Both the position numbers and the translations under genes were made by a program. Below, one piece after another: positions 24,339 to 32,106 of a stretch of 35,084 nt of DNA. The notes below the pieces were generated by a model. The model had not been told where the DNA came from. It made no database searches and saw only the letters and a list, made by a program, of their open reading frames with translations. The stretch spans positions 1 through 35,084 of the forward strand of contig CALEWH010000004.1 of the NCBI GenBank assembly GCA_937925475.1. The letters run 5' to 3'. How positions within the stretch are numbered: position 1 is the stretch's first letter; each line of letters opens with the position of its first letter. The DNA is from an uncultured Clostridia bacterium (GTDB lineage Bacteria; Bacillota; Clostridia; Christensenellales; UBA1242).

Positions 24339-25346
24339 ATGGACGATATTTCTATAATAAAACCAAACGAACTCGAAAACTACACAAAAGATATTTCTAG
24401 TCACGATTTTTTTGAGTTGTTTCCAAGCGACAAATACACATTTGACCAAAACAAATACCAATATTATTTTTATTTTGGGAGCAAGGAAGCACAAAAATAT
24501 CTGCAAGATTATATGACCTTTTGTGCACGCACATATCCCCAAAAACCATTTGACACACAAAACTATTTTGCTGTATGGGAAGAGTTTTGCAAATACCTAG
24601 ACAAAGAAAATGTTTTTGTTTTTTACAAAACCAAGATAGGTGCTTTTTATCTAAACCGCACTGTCGACACCAAAGAGTATCTTATTCGAGACAAGTTTTT
24701 GCAAGCAAACGGATATCCACAAATGCTCGCAAACAAATATTATTTTCCATATTTTAGATACTTAGAGAAAAAACTCAAAGAGTCCACAAAAGTCGACTCA
24801 CTCACAGTCGAGAGATTGCTTCCCGAAGACCTTATGTATATGCAAGAAATATATATGGGACGCATCAAACTTGATAGTCTACCATTTTTTCTAGATGAGA
24901 AAAACAAGTCATACAAATTTGCAAGGTCATTTGTCGTCAACAACATTTTGCCCATGACCACAGACGAACGCTCATATCTACTTGCAAACGACACTGAGAT
25001 TGTAGGGCTTGCCTACGCTAGCCCGATTTCAGGCGATGCTGTCACAATCTCTATTATGACCGATATCGACTATATGGACAGCAGTTTTGGAGAGTATCTA
25101 AACCTTATAAAATCGCTATATAAAGGCCGATGTCAAAAGATTGTCGTCAAAAACCCAAATCGAAGCATTGCTAGTAGCAACCTAAACACCGCTTGCATTC
25201 TCGCGCACTTTAAAGTGGATTATGACCACTTTTCGAGCGTTGATGGTTATACTCAATACGACCATGTTTTCAAATACAATGACGAAGAAGATGTCTTAGA
25301 CTTTGTGCCTATGACCACTCCACAATTTATTTCTACATACAAATAA
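24339..25346 (+). CDS. Unknown cytosolic protein, possible GNAT-like C-terminal half
   Basis: A 335-aa protein without signal peptide or membrane segments. The N-terminal half is rich in aromatic residues and is not recognised. The C-terminal part (about 215-310), with YLLANDTEIVGLAYASP, VTISIMTDIDYMDSSFGEYL and KIVVKNPNRSI, has the strand-turn-helix order seen in GNAT acyltransferases, but the acetyl-CoA-binding Q/R-x-x-G-x-G/A motif is not clear. The start follows AAAGGACAAAATA and a strong promoter. It stands alone, ended by a good terminator. Confidence 0.6.
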   Translation: MDDISIIKPNELENYTKDISSHDFFELFPSDKYTFDQNKYQYYFYFGSKEAQKYLQDYMTFCARTYPQKPFDTQNYFAVWEEFCKYLDKENVFVFYKTKIGAFYLNRTVDTKEYLIRDKFLQANGYPQMLANKYYFPYFRYLEKKLKESTKVDSLTVERLLPEDLMYMQEIYMGRIKLDSLPFFLDEKNKSYKFARSFVVNNILPMTTDERSYLLANDTEIVGLAYASPISGDAVTISIMTDIDYMDSSFGEYLNLIKSLYKGRCQKIVVKNPNRSIASSNLNTACILAHFKVDYDHFSSVDGYTQYDHVFKYNDEEDVLDFVPMTTPQFISTYK

Positions 25347-25377
25347 AACTCAATCAAATGATTGAGTTTTATTTTTT
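25345..25377. terminator. Bidirectional terminator between the 335-aa gene and tspO
   Basis: AAAACTCAATCA pairs with TGATTGAGTTTT (25359-25370), then a T-rich run; the minus strand also ends in T. Confidence 0.85.
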
Positions 25378-25834
25378 AATTTAGTATCCATATCGCAGTG
25401 TTTAAAGATGTCGCAATAGAGAGCCATATTGGATAAATCAAAAGCAAATTTGCATACAGGTTTTGTCCCTTGATTTTCACATACAGTATCCAGCCAAACA
25501 CAAGATTAGCAATGATTACTATCTCTGCTAGCAATGTCAGTCTTAGTGTAAAAAACACAAGGCACCAAAGCACATTAAGCACACCGTTTAACACAAACAA
25601 GATTGTAGTCAATGTGGTGATTGTCGAATTTGAAATTTGCACCCACAAGCAAAGGATTGCAAGAAGATACACAATCGACCACACGATTGGGATTACAAAA
25701 CTAGGTATCCATTGAGTAGGTTTTGCGACCGAACTGTACCAGTCCATGCCTATATTTACAAATATGCTTCCTAGCACCGCCACTAATACAACTAGTACAA
25801 TGCTTAAAATTTGAAATTTTAATTGTTTTCTCAT
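25376..25834 (-). CDS. tspO: TspO/MBR family membrane protein
   Basis: A 152-aa protein with five hydrophobic segments, matching the TspO/peripheral benzodiazepine receptor family in length and motifs: WYSSVAKPTQWIPSF at about 32-46, then PIVWSIVYLLA, and NVLWCLVFF near the centre. Family members bind porphyrins, and some degrade them or respond to light and oxygen stress. No ribosome binding site is obvious before the ATG. It stands alone; no tetrapyrrole genes are nearby. Confidence 0.88.
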   Translation of the reverse strand: MRKQLKFQILSIVLVVLVAVLGSIFVNIGMDWYSSVAKPTQWIPSFVIPIVWSIVYLLAILCLWVQISNSTITTLTTILFVLNGVLNVLWCLVFFTLRLTLLAEIVIIANLVFGWILYVKIKGQNLYANLLLIYPIWLSIATSLNTAIWILN

Positions 25835-25885
25835 ACTATATATTATTATTTATCAATTATTTTTATGCCAAACATTCAATCTATT

Positions 25886-25914
25886 TTGTAGCAAAAAAGT
25901 TATTGTGATATAAT
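25886..25914 (+). promoter_or_regulatory. Promoter of the Mrr-like gene
   Basis: TTGTAG (25886-25891), a 17-bp spacer and TATAAT (25909-25914), 15 bp before the start codon. Confidence 0.65.
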
Positions 25915-25929
25915 CAAATCGAGGTAAAT

Positions 25930-26415
25930 ATGTTTGAGTGTGTAAAAAAACTAATAAAATTGTGCAGGCTTAATAGGTTTATCAAAAACACCACCATTGA
26001 CAAAATCGACAGCGTCAGCGGATATGACTTTGAAGAATATGTGGTGGCGCTATTTGAGAGTGCGGGATTTGAGTGCAGACACACTCCCAAAAGCAAAGAC
26101 AATGGCGTCGACCTTATCGCCAGCAAAAACAATATGTCTATTGCCATTCAGACCAAACTTTATTACAAAACAAAAGTCAGCAACAGTGCTGTGCAAGAAG
26201 TGTACACTGGCAAGAGTTTTTACGACTGCGATATGGCGGTCGTGATTACAAACTCGCATTTTTCAGCACCAGCGATTGCCGTATCCGAAAAACTCGATGT
26301 CGGACTTATCGACCGCGAAACACTTGTAGATCTTATATCCAAGCCCTATAAAGAGCGAAAATACATACTCGAAAACCTTATCTACAAACTCTATACAAAC
26401 AAAACAGAAAAATAA
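25930..26415 (+). CDS. Mrr-like restriction endonuclease domain protein
   Basis: A 161-aa protein, mostly a single Mrr_cat-type PD-(D/E)xK nuclease domain: SGYDFEEYVVALFESAGF (acidic E35/E36), NGVDLIA with D61, and AIQTKLY with the Q74-x-K76 pair. VVITNSHFSAPAIAVSEKLDVGLIDRETL is also characteristic of Mrr-type domains. Mrr enzymes cut modified DNA; single-domain relatives may serve in defence or repair. A separate N-terminal DNA-binding domain is lacking; only about 28 residues precede the nuclease core. The start follows a weak GAGGTAAAT site. No methyltransferase is adjacent. Confidence 0.82.
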   Translation: MFECVKKLIKLCRLNRFIKNTTIDKIDSVSGYDFEEYVVALFESAGFECRHTPKSKDNGVDLIASKNNMSIAIQTKLYYKTKVSNSAVQEVYTGKSFYDCDMAVVITNSHFSAPAIAVSEKLDVGLIDRETLVDLISKPYKERKYILENLIYKLYTNKTEK

Positions 26416-26422
26416 ACAAATA

Positions 26423-26457
26423 AAAAAACCAGTTAGTTAAAACTGGCTTTTTCTTTT
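26423..26457 (+). terminator. Terminator after the Mrr-like gene
   Basis: CCAGTT (26429-26434), loop AGTTAA, AACTGG (26441-26446), with flanking A and T runs that extend the stem around one mismatch. Confidence 0.8.
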
Positions 26458-26479
26458 CAATTTGATTTGACCGATTGTA

Positions 26480-27283
26480 TTATTTTACAAGGTCGTTTTT
26501 TTCACAAATGGCTTTTGCAACTGTGCCACGAGTTTTCTTAGGGTCTTTTCTGTCGCCACCATTTATTTTTCTTGGACCTTTGGCCTTTTTCTCTTTTACA
26601 ACAGGTTGGGACTTAGCCACCATTTCGGCTTCTTTATCCATTATCATCTTGTATGTTTCTTTGATGACTTCTTCAACTTTTGTAGATAACAAGAAACGCA
26701 CATCTTCAATATTTGGTTTCATGCCATACTTCTCACAACCAAAAAATGACAAATATGCTTCTTTTACTCCATTAACTGGACTATCCGAACAATGCATAAC
26801 ATTGGCTGTCATATGAGGTTTTATGTTTCCATTTTCGTCTCTAAGAGCAAAATCATATCTGATTGTGCCAGGAGCAGGATTACCTGTACTACCTTGAAGA
26901 CCGCGTGCTGTTGCGATACCTTCGCCATTGCCCATAATGATAAAACCTTTTGTTGGGGCTTCAAGTTTTACATCTTCAATATATGGATGTTGCATTTTGC
27001 CACACATATATCTACTGCACTTCTCCCATATCTCAGGTCTGTCTAGTAGGTTTTGATAAAACACCTTGTTAAATTGGCGTGTACGAGTAATTTCATTTTT
27101 CATAATTACACTTAGTCCGGCATTTTCAAGACGACTTAGTATCTCATTTTCATGTACTTGAAAACCTGGCTTTATCTCAATGTAAAATGGCAATCCGCCA
27201 AGTTTGCTCAACAAATGATTTTTTGTCCAGACTTCAAGTTGTTGTTTGTTTTCGATTTCTTCATATTTGATAAAATTTTCCAT
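26480..27283 (-). CDS. Diverged nucleoside-diphosphate-kinase-domain protein with basic C-terminal tail
   Basis: A 267-aa protein. Residues about 31-181 follow the nucleoside diphosphate kinase fold: FYIEIKPG (K38), FYQNLLDRP, ARGLQGSTGNPAPGTIR (R127, R142), and NVMHCSDS with N161 and the phosphate-carrying H164 in the position of the canonical NVIHGSDS. FGCEK follows as the last core element. The usual IKPD is IKPG, and GSDS is CSDS. Ordinary NDP kinases are about 140-150 aa; this has a 30-residue N-terminal extension and about 85 extra C-terminal residues ending in a Lys/Arg-rich tail (KEKKAKGPRK). The start at 27283 follows AGGAGAGGG. It may be an NDP kinase with an added nucleic-acid-binding tail or a repurposed relative. 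Confidence 0.75.
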   Translation of the reverse strand: MENFIKYEEIENKQQLEVWTKNHLLSKLGGLPFYIEIKPGFQVHENEILSRLENAGLSVIMKNEITRTRQFNKVFYQNLLDRPEIWEKCSRYMCGKMQHPYIEDVKLEAPTKGFIIMGNGEGIATARGLQGSTGNPAPGTIRYDFALRDENGNIKPHMTANVMHCSDSPVNGVKEAYLSFFGCEKYGMKPNIEDVRFLLSTKVEEVIKETYKMIMDKEAEMVAKSQPVVKEKKAKGPRKINGGDRKDPKKTRGTVAKAICEKNDLVK

Positions 27284-27361
27284 AAAACCCTCTCCTATTT
27301 TTGTCAAGTATATATTAACACATAAAGAAAGCGGTTGCAATAGCAAAGTGAAAAACTGCAC

Positions 27362-27391
27362 AAAAAAATCCTCAAAAAATTGAGGACTTTT
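27362..27391 (-). terminator. Terminator of the 172-aa membrane protein gene
   Basis: TCCTCAA (27369-27375) pairs with TTGAGGA (27380-27386); on the minus strand seven T follow. Confidence 0.82.
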
Positions 27392-27401
27392 TATGTATAT
27401 A

Positions 27402-27920
27402 TTATCTTCTTTTTTTGCTTGCTTTTGCTGGTTTTTCGATTAGCGCGCAAATGCCACCAAGAAGTGCAAACACAAGTGTGCCTATTCCACCAAACCATGG
27501 CGAGTATGAAACGCCATTTTTAGCATCAAGAATTATTGTTGTGTTTGTGTTTGCATTGCACCAAACTAGTGAGAACACAAATGTAAGGATTCCTAGCACA
27601 ATCATAACTAGTCCTACTAGTTTTGTGATGCCATCAATGACTTTGTTTCTCTTTACGAAGAAACGCAAAACTTCTAGCACTACAAGCAACATTGCCAATG
27701 CAAATACTATGTAGAAAATTATTTTTGCGGCATTTATCATATTGCCTTTCTCTGACATGTTCACAACATTTTCTGTGATGTCATCAAGTTTTATTTGGTT
27801 TTCAGTAACTCTGCCTGCAAGATAAGTTTTTTGTGTAAGCCAAACCAAGCATAGTGGCAAAACCATTAGTCCTGCAAAGATTATCGCAAGCACTCTAATA
27901 ATAAGATTTTTACTTTTCAT
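27402..27920 (-). CDS. Four-helix membrane protein, unknown function
   Basis: A 172-aa protein with hydrophobic segments at about 8-28, 63-85, 97-119 and 141-160. An extracytoplasmic-looking loop lies between the first and second, and the C terminus is basic (KPAKASKKRR). No family was recognised. The start follows TAGGAGGGGAATATG-type spacing. It stands alone with its own terminator. Confidence 0.65.
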   Translation of the reverse strand: MKSKNLIIRVLAIIFAGLMVLPLCLVWLTQKTYLAGRVTENQIKLDDITENVVNMSEKGNMINAAKIIFYIVFALAMLLVVLEVLRFFVKRNKVIDGITKLVGLVMIVLGILTFVFSLVWCNANTNTTIILDAKNGVSYSPWFGGIGTLVFALLGGICALIEKPAKASKKRR

Positions 27921-28059
27921 ATTCCCCTCCTAAGATATATTTTAAGTTTACCTTATTTCCTTGCTTTTGCAAAACACTTTTTCTCGACTTTTGTTTATTT
28001 TGCACAAAAACCACAATTTCGTACAAATTGTGACTTTGTTTGTTAAACAAATCAAGATA

Positions 28060-28088
28060 TTGATTTACACTAGTTTATATGATATACT
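28060..28088 (+). promoter_or_regulatory. Promoter of the HExxH-protein operon
   Basis: TTGATT (28060-28065), a 17-bp spacer and TATACT (28083-28088). It lies 28 bp before the 89-aa gene. No other promoter of this strength was seen up to 33941. Confidence 0.75.
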
Positions 28089-28116
28089 AATTATATAGAA
28101 TACAAGGAGAATTATT

Positions 28117-28386
28117 ATGTGTATATTTAGAAAAAAGAAAAATAAAATGGAAAAAATCAACCAAGAAGAGTCGGGAATAAAACACGATCCACAAGAGCTT
28201 TTGCCTGAAAACAAGGAAAAATTTGAAGCCGTAGACAAAATTATCGCCGAAAAATATAAGGACTTTATGTATTATAGAGGGGCTTGTCACGTAATTTGGC
28301 GAGAAAGAAAAAGACTACTAAAAGAACTTTACAACATTGATTGGAAAACACCCGAAGAACTTAATCCATTTGTTATTTTTGATTAA
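28117..28386 (+). CDS. Small conserved protein, first gene of the HExxH operon
   Basis: An 89-aa, highly charged soluble protein. The N terminus (MCIFRKKKNK) is basic. The C-terminal part, with HVIWRERKRLLKELYNIDWK followed by TPEELNPFVIFD, resembles a common small Firmicutes protein family of unknown function that ends in I-D-W-K-(S/T)-P-x-E-L-N-P. A cysteine-histidine pair (GACH) lies near residue 57. The start follows CAAGGAGAATTATT. The next gene begins 41 bp downstream with no terminator, so it should be on the same mRNA as the three large genes. It lacks their GADR tail. Confidence 0.7.
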   Translation: MCIFRKKKNKMEKINQEESGIKHDPQELLPENKEKFEAVDKIIAEKYKDFMYYRGACHVIWRERKRLLKELYNIDWKTPEELNPFVIFD

Positions 28387-28427
28387 AATGTAAACCAAAC
28401 TTACAAAAACTTATAGGAGTGAATTGT

Positions 28428-30194
28428 ATGGACTCGAAAAAATTTAAAGAATATAAACAATATCTATCAAAAATCATCATTTCTGATAATAAGCGAGATA
28501 AAAAATTTGTTTTTGATACATGTTTACAATATTATAAAGATCTTGCTGATTATTACAAAGATTACAAATTTACTAAAAAGGATTTTGAAAAATTGGTTGA
28601 CGACAATGGCAACGAGGTCGAACAAGACATTGTCTTAGACTTGTTTTCCAAAAATAATGAATTGCCTGCCGAGGAAGTTTTTTTATACCTATTTAAAAAT
28701 AATGTCTTACATATCAATAGTAATTTCAAAAAAAATACATCTAAGAACAAAAAAGACGAAGATCCTAAATATCTTTGGGTAAATGAACTTTTAGATGAAG
28801 CGAAAAAAATTTCTATATCATTTGTAGGTGGAATACCATGCGGAACTTATAGGTCAACAACTTCTGAAATTTTCATAAATGGTTTTGAACTGGTTGAATA
28901 TTCTAATTGTCCATTATATTTAATAAAAAGCACATGCGATAATTATATAAATTATTCCGATTTTTATACAGAAATTGGTCAAACTTCTTCAAATATTTCA
29001 ATAACTAAGTTACTAACTAAAAGTTTACAAAATACTATATACCACGAGTTATCTCACATCTTCGAACTAAAAACATATATGATAAATAATAAAAAGTATC
29101 TTCATAACATAAAGCTCGATCTTAATAGTAAAAGAAATGATGATATGTCAGACGAAGAAGTGCAAGAACGCCTAATTATAGAAAAAGATAGCTATTTAAA
29201 ATTATCAAAATCATTTTTTGAACTTCAAAATGAAATGTTTGCTCGTAAAGTATTAAAGGATAATAATTCATTATCTTATAATGGTTTGTACATGTCAGGT
29301 TTTCCTTATTACTCCAAACATCATTTGCTTGGCGCTTGCACATACAACAACTACTACGCACCTACATTAATACTTCAAAAAATATGTGATAAGATTGATC
29401 TTACAAAAACAAGATTTAATGACGAAGCTTTTAAAAATGAAATACAAAATTATTTTCCAGCCGAAGAAATAAATAAATTGAAGTTAGCAGGCTACTTAGA
29501 GGATACAACCAGCTTAATTGAAACTGTTTGCGAGAGTTGTGTCAAACCTGAAATCCCTAATATATTGGTTGACTTAATGAAAAGAAAAATATCTTTACTC
29601 ATTAAAGACCCTAAGACCCCAAAAAATAAAGAAACTTTTGAATATATTGACGACTTAATGAAAACATTAGACGAAAACTTGCCATTTAGAATCACTTACA
29701 GTAAGGTAGTTCCAAAAAATAAAGAGTCGGCACTCAAACAACCCTGTTATATATTGCAAAAAGAGATTATGCCATATGAAAGAATGCGAGATAATATTGT
29801 AAAAGAAAACACCACGTTTACTCCTCCAAATTATAAAGATAAACAAAATAGTTTGTTGAAAGACGAAATAAAAATGTTAGACTCATTAATTGAAATTAAA
29901 GCCATGGTTGAGGAGGCTGCTCTCGAAAACAATTGTATGGATTGTATGACTATACTAAATCAAGAAAAGAAAAAAGAAAGAGATTATGAGTTGATGTGTA
30001 AAGAATACGAAGTGACCGAAAAAGAAGTAGTTAAAAAAGAAAAAACTAAGAGTGAAGAAAACTCGGAAAGGTCTAACAACATTGTTAAAGAAATCTCCGA
30101 ACATATCAAATCCGAAACAAAGCATAATGACATTCAAAAAGAAGACCCAACTATAAAATCCAGCAAAGACTCTAATGGAGCCGACCGAATATAA
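28428..30194 (+). CDS. HExxH gluzincin-like protein, copy 1 of 3
   Basis: A 588-aa protein, not recognised as a named family. There is no signal peptide or membrane segment. An N-terminal helical domain (1-100) ends in VFLYLFKNN. A strand element GIPCGTYRSTTSEIFI (about 139-154) then leads to IYHELSHIFE with H206, E207 and H210. FELQNEMFARK places a likely third ligand at E269. This arrangement (edge strand, HExxH helix, later NExxA) is that of gluzincin metallopeptidases, so zinc binding is inferred. A shared C-terminal domain element, LIEIKAMVEEAALEN, follows at about 487-501. A Lys/Glu-rich linker (about 525-578) ends in KDSNGADRI. The start at 28428 follows AGGAG; the in-frame GTG at 28419 overlaps that site. 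The gene is clearly AT-richer than its flanks. It is the most diverged copy. Confidence 0.8.
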   Translation: MDSKKFKEYKQYLSKIIISDNKRDKKFVFDTCLQYYKDLADYYKDYKFTKKDFEKLVDDNGNEVEQDIVLDLFSKNNELPAEEVFLYLFKNNVLHINSNFKKNTSKNKKDEDPKYLWVNELLDEAKKISISFVGGIPCGTYRSTTSEIFINGFELVEYSNCPLYLIKSTCDNYINYSDFYTEIGQTSSNISITKLLTKSLQNTIYHELSHIFELKTYMINNKKYLHNIKLDLNSKRNDDMSDEEVQERLIIEKDSYLKLSKSFFELQNEMFARKVLKDNNSLSYNGLYMSGFPYYSKHHLLGACTYNNYYAPTLILQKICDKIDLTKTRFNDEAFKNEIQNYFPAEEINKLKLAGYLEDTTSLIETVCESCVKPEIPNILVDLMKRKISLLIKDPKTPKNKETFEYIDDLMKTLDENLPFRITYSKVVPKNKESALKQPCYILQKEIMPYERMRDNIVKENTTFTPPNYKDKQNSLLKDEIKMLDSLIEIKAMVEEAALENNCMDCMTILNQEKKKERDYELMCKEYEVTEKEVVKKEKTKSEENSERSNNIVKEISEHIKSETKHNDIQKEDPTIKSSKDSNGADRI

Positions 30195-30207
30195 CTCTAA
30201 GGAAAAA
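30165..30207 (+). repeat. Junction repeat, copy 1 (tail, stop and next ribosome binding site)
   Basis: These 43 bp match 32062-32104 with one mismatch (T/C at the 32nd base). The repeat covers codons for the DSNGADRI tail, the TAA stop and CTAAGGAAAAA, the ribosome binding site of the next gene. Confidence 0.9.
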
Positions 30208-30210
30208 TCT

Positions 30211-32091
30211 ATGGATAAAGAACTATTAAAAAAATATGAAGCGCATCTTAAAAAAATAACAAAAGACAATAGTCCAGAAGAAAGAAAATTATTTCTTGAA
30301 TTGGGTTTGGAGTATATAAATGATTTAGCCAATTTTTATAAAGGCACATTGTTTACACCAAGCGATTTTGAAAAAATAAAATCGCCATTTACAAATAAAG
30401 AGATTAGCCAATCAATAACCACCGAACTTTTCAATGAAAACAAAACTTCGGCAACAGCAGAAGAGATTTTTGTTTATCTAATAACAAACAGCATAGACGA
30501 AATGTGTTTTATAACCAAAAAAGAATATCTATCTTCACTTGAACCTGAAGAAAACCAAAGTATCCCACTCGGTTATGTCGACAATAGAATTAAATCATTA
30601 CACATAATAAAACAAGACGATAAAGAACTTGAACAACATTTTATTAATGAAAATTCACTGTATCTTTATAAATCAAAATTTCCTTTTGACATTTTTGCAG
30701 ATAAATACTCGATCATAACAAAAGATACACCCAAAAAATCTGGTTTTGAGTTCTTAAAACAATGTTATAAGTCAGCTATATATCATGAATTAACACACGT
30801 CTTTGAAACTGAAATATATGACAAAAACTCCGAATTAAATAACAGCAATATTGGGATTCATGTTAATTTTATGCACGCCATTCATTTTGGACATTTTGAT
30901 CAAATTTTTGCTAGAAAATATGAAGGACAAGAAGCTTTGTTCGAAATGATAAACGAAAAACTTGCTCTAAATATTGCCGACCAATTAAAACCACAATTTG
31001 TTAGAACTATGGCAGGAAGAAGAGTAACATCAAATATTTCGTTGTATGGATCTTGTCCATATTATCGGGACTTAGGTCTTACATATGCCTTTATGTATCT
31101 TTTGGACGACATCAATTTCAATAAAGCACGCTTTAACGACAAACTAATTGAAGATAAATTTAATAGTTATTTCACCAAATCTGATGTTAAAAATTTTCAA
31201 GAAAAGTTTAAATCTTATATGGAAAATGATTGCGATCCAAAAAATCAACCTCAAAAAGATTTGGCAAAATTAAATATAAACAAATTAGCAAAAGAAAAAT
31301 ACAACCTAAACAAATACTTAACATTATATAATGATCCATCAATGTGTGATATATTTTATACTGTTTTTGGTTGTAGCGATTCGAAAACTTCAAACAACAA
31401 ATTAATGGCACAAGAAATATTACTAACTGCCTTTAAAAACAAAATCAAAGCGCAATTAGATAATCCTAATATTGAAAAAGATGAAAACTTTTTTACTAAA
31501 ACAGATATTTTAATGTGTATGTTGGATGATGTTATGTCTTTTCCTTCATGCAGAATACGCCTTTGTTCGCGTTTTGATGCTTCAACAAATAGTGAAAAAG
31601 GTATTTCTTATCTTGCAAAAGATTATATGTCATACAATGATTTAAAAAAGTTTGTAACATATGTCGAAAAAGATTTAGACGCAGATGCAAAAACCGATTT
31701 GAGTTTTATTGATCAGCTTATGGAAATCAAAACGATGGTAAAAGAAGCTGCAATCGAACATAACATGTATGATCAAATGGTACTACTTAAAAAAGAAAAA
31801 CTAAAACATGACAATATGAATAGATTAAAAAAAGAAAATAAAATTGTTGTATCAGCTATAAACAACCCCGATTATTTGTATTCGCCACAGTATTTTGACA
31901 CTACAAAAATCGATGAGCTTAATGAAGTAGATATCCCCTCAACTAGAACTAAAACTCTTATAGATTCAGTTACAAATCGCGATAAAGAACTTGAAACAAA
32001 ATACTTGGACAAAAAGCAAGTGGACGATGAAAACGAAAAAACTAAAATTAAAGTAAGCTTAAAAGACTCTAATGGAGCCGACCGAATATAA
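30211..32091 (+). CDS. HExxH gluzincin-like protein, copy 2 of 3
   Basis: A 626-aa paralogue of the flanking genes, soluble and without signal peptide. The order of elements is: an N-terminal helical domain with FTPSDFEKI and IFVYLITN; the strand IPLGYVDNRIKSLHII (about 118-133); IYHELTHVFE with H192, E193 and H196; and FEMINEKLA with E249 as probable third zinc ligand. Next come RFNDKLIEDKFNSYF, CDIFYTVFG, MAQEILLTAFKNKI and LMEIKTMVKEAAIE, all shared closely with copy 3. The last 60 residues are a charged linker ending in KDSNGADRI. The start at 30211 follows CTAAGGAAAAATCT, 16 bp after the copy-1 stop; an earlier ATG at 30175 lies inside copy 1 and lacks a site. A peptidase role is inferred from the motif only. 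Confidence 0.8.
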   Translation: MDKELLKKYEAHLKKITKDNSPEERKLFLELGLEYINDLANFYKGTLFTPSDFEKIKSPFTNKEISQSITTELFNENKTSATAEEIFVYLITNSIDEMCFITKKEYLSSLEPEENQSIPLGYVDNRIKSLHIIKQDDKELEQHFINENSLYLYKSKFPFDIFADKYSIITKDTPKKSGFEFLKQCYKSAIYHELTHVFETEIYDKNSELNNSNIGIHVNFMHAIHFGHFDQIFARKYEGQEALFEMINEKLALNIADQLKPQFVRTMAGRRVTSNISLYGSCPYYRDLGLTYAFMYLLDDINFNKARFNDKLIEDKFNSYFTKSDVKNFQEKFKSYMENDCDPKNQPQKDLAKLNINKLAKEKYNLNKYLTLYNDPSMCDIFYTVFGCSDSKTSNNKLMAQEILLTAFKNKIKAQLDNPNIEKDENFFTKTDILMCMLDDVMSFPSCRIRLCSRFDASTNSEKGISYLAKDYMSYNDLKKFVTYVEKDLDADAKTDLSFIDQLMEIKTMVKEAAIEHNMYDQMVLLKKEKLKHDNMNRLKKENKIVVSAINNPDYLYSPQYFDTTKIDELNEVDIPSTRTKTLIDSVTNRDKELETKYLDKKQVDDENEKTKIKVSLKDSNGADRI

Positions 32092-32104
32092 CCCTAAGGA
32101 AAAA
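32062..32104 (+). repeat. Junction repeat, copy 2 (tail, stop and next ribosome binding site)
   Basis: The counterpart of 30165-30207, 42 of 43 bases identical, placed in the same way between copies 2 and 3. The end of copy 3 (about 33874-33903) keeps the protein motif but not this DNA sequence. Confidence 0.9.
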
Positions 32105-32106
32105 AT

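Noticed and set aside
30175..30210. Earlier ATG for HExxH copy 2
   Set aside because: It lies inside the tail codons of copy 1 without a ribosome binding site; the ATG at 30211 follows AAGGA and aligns with copies 1 and 3.
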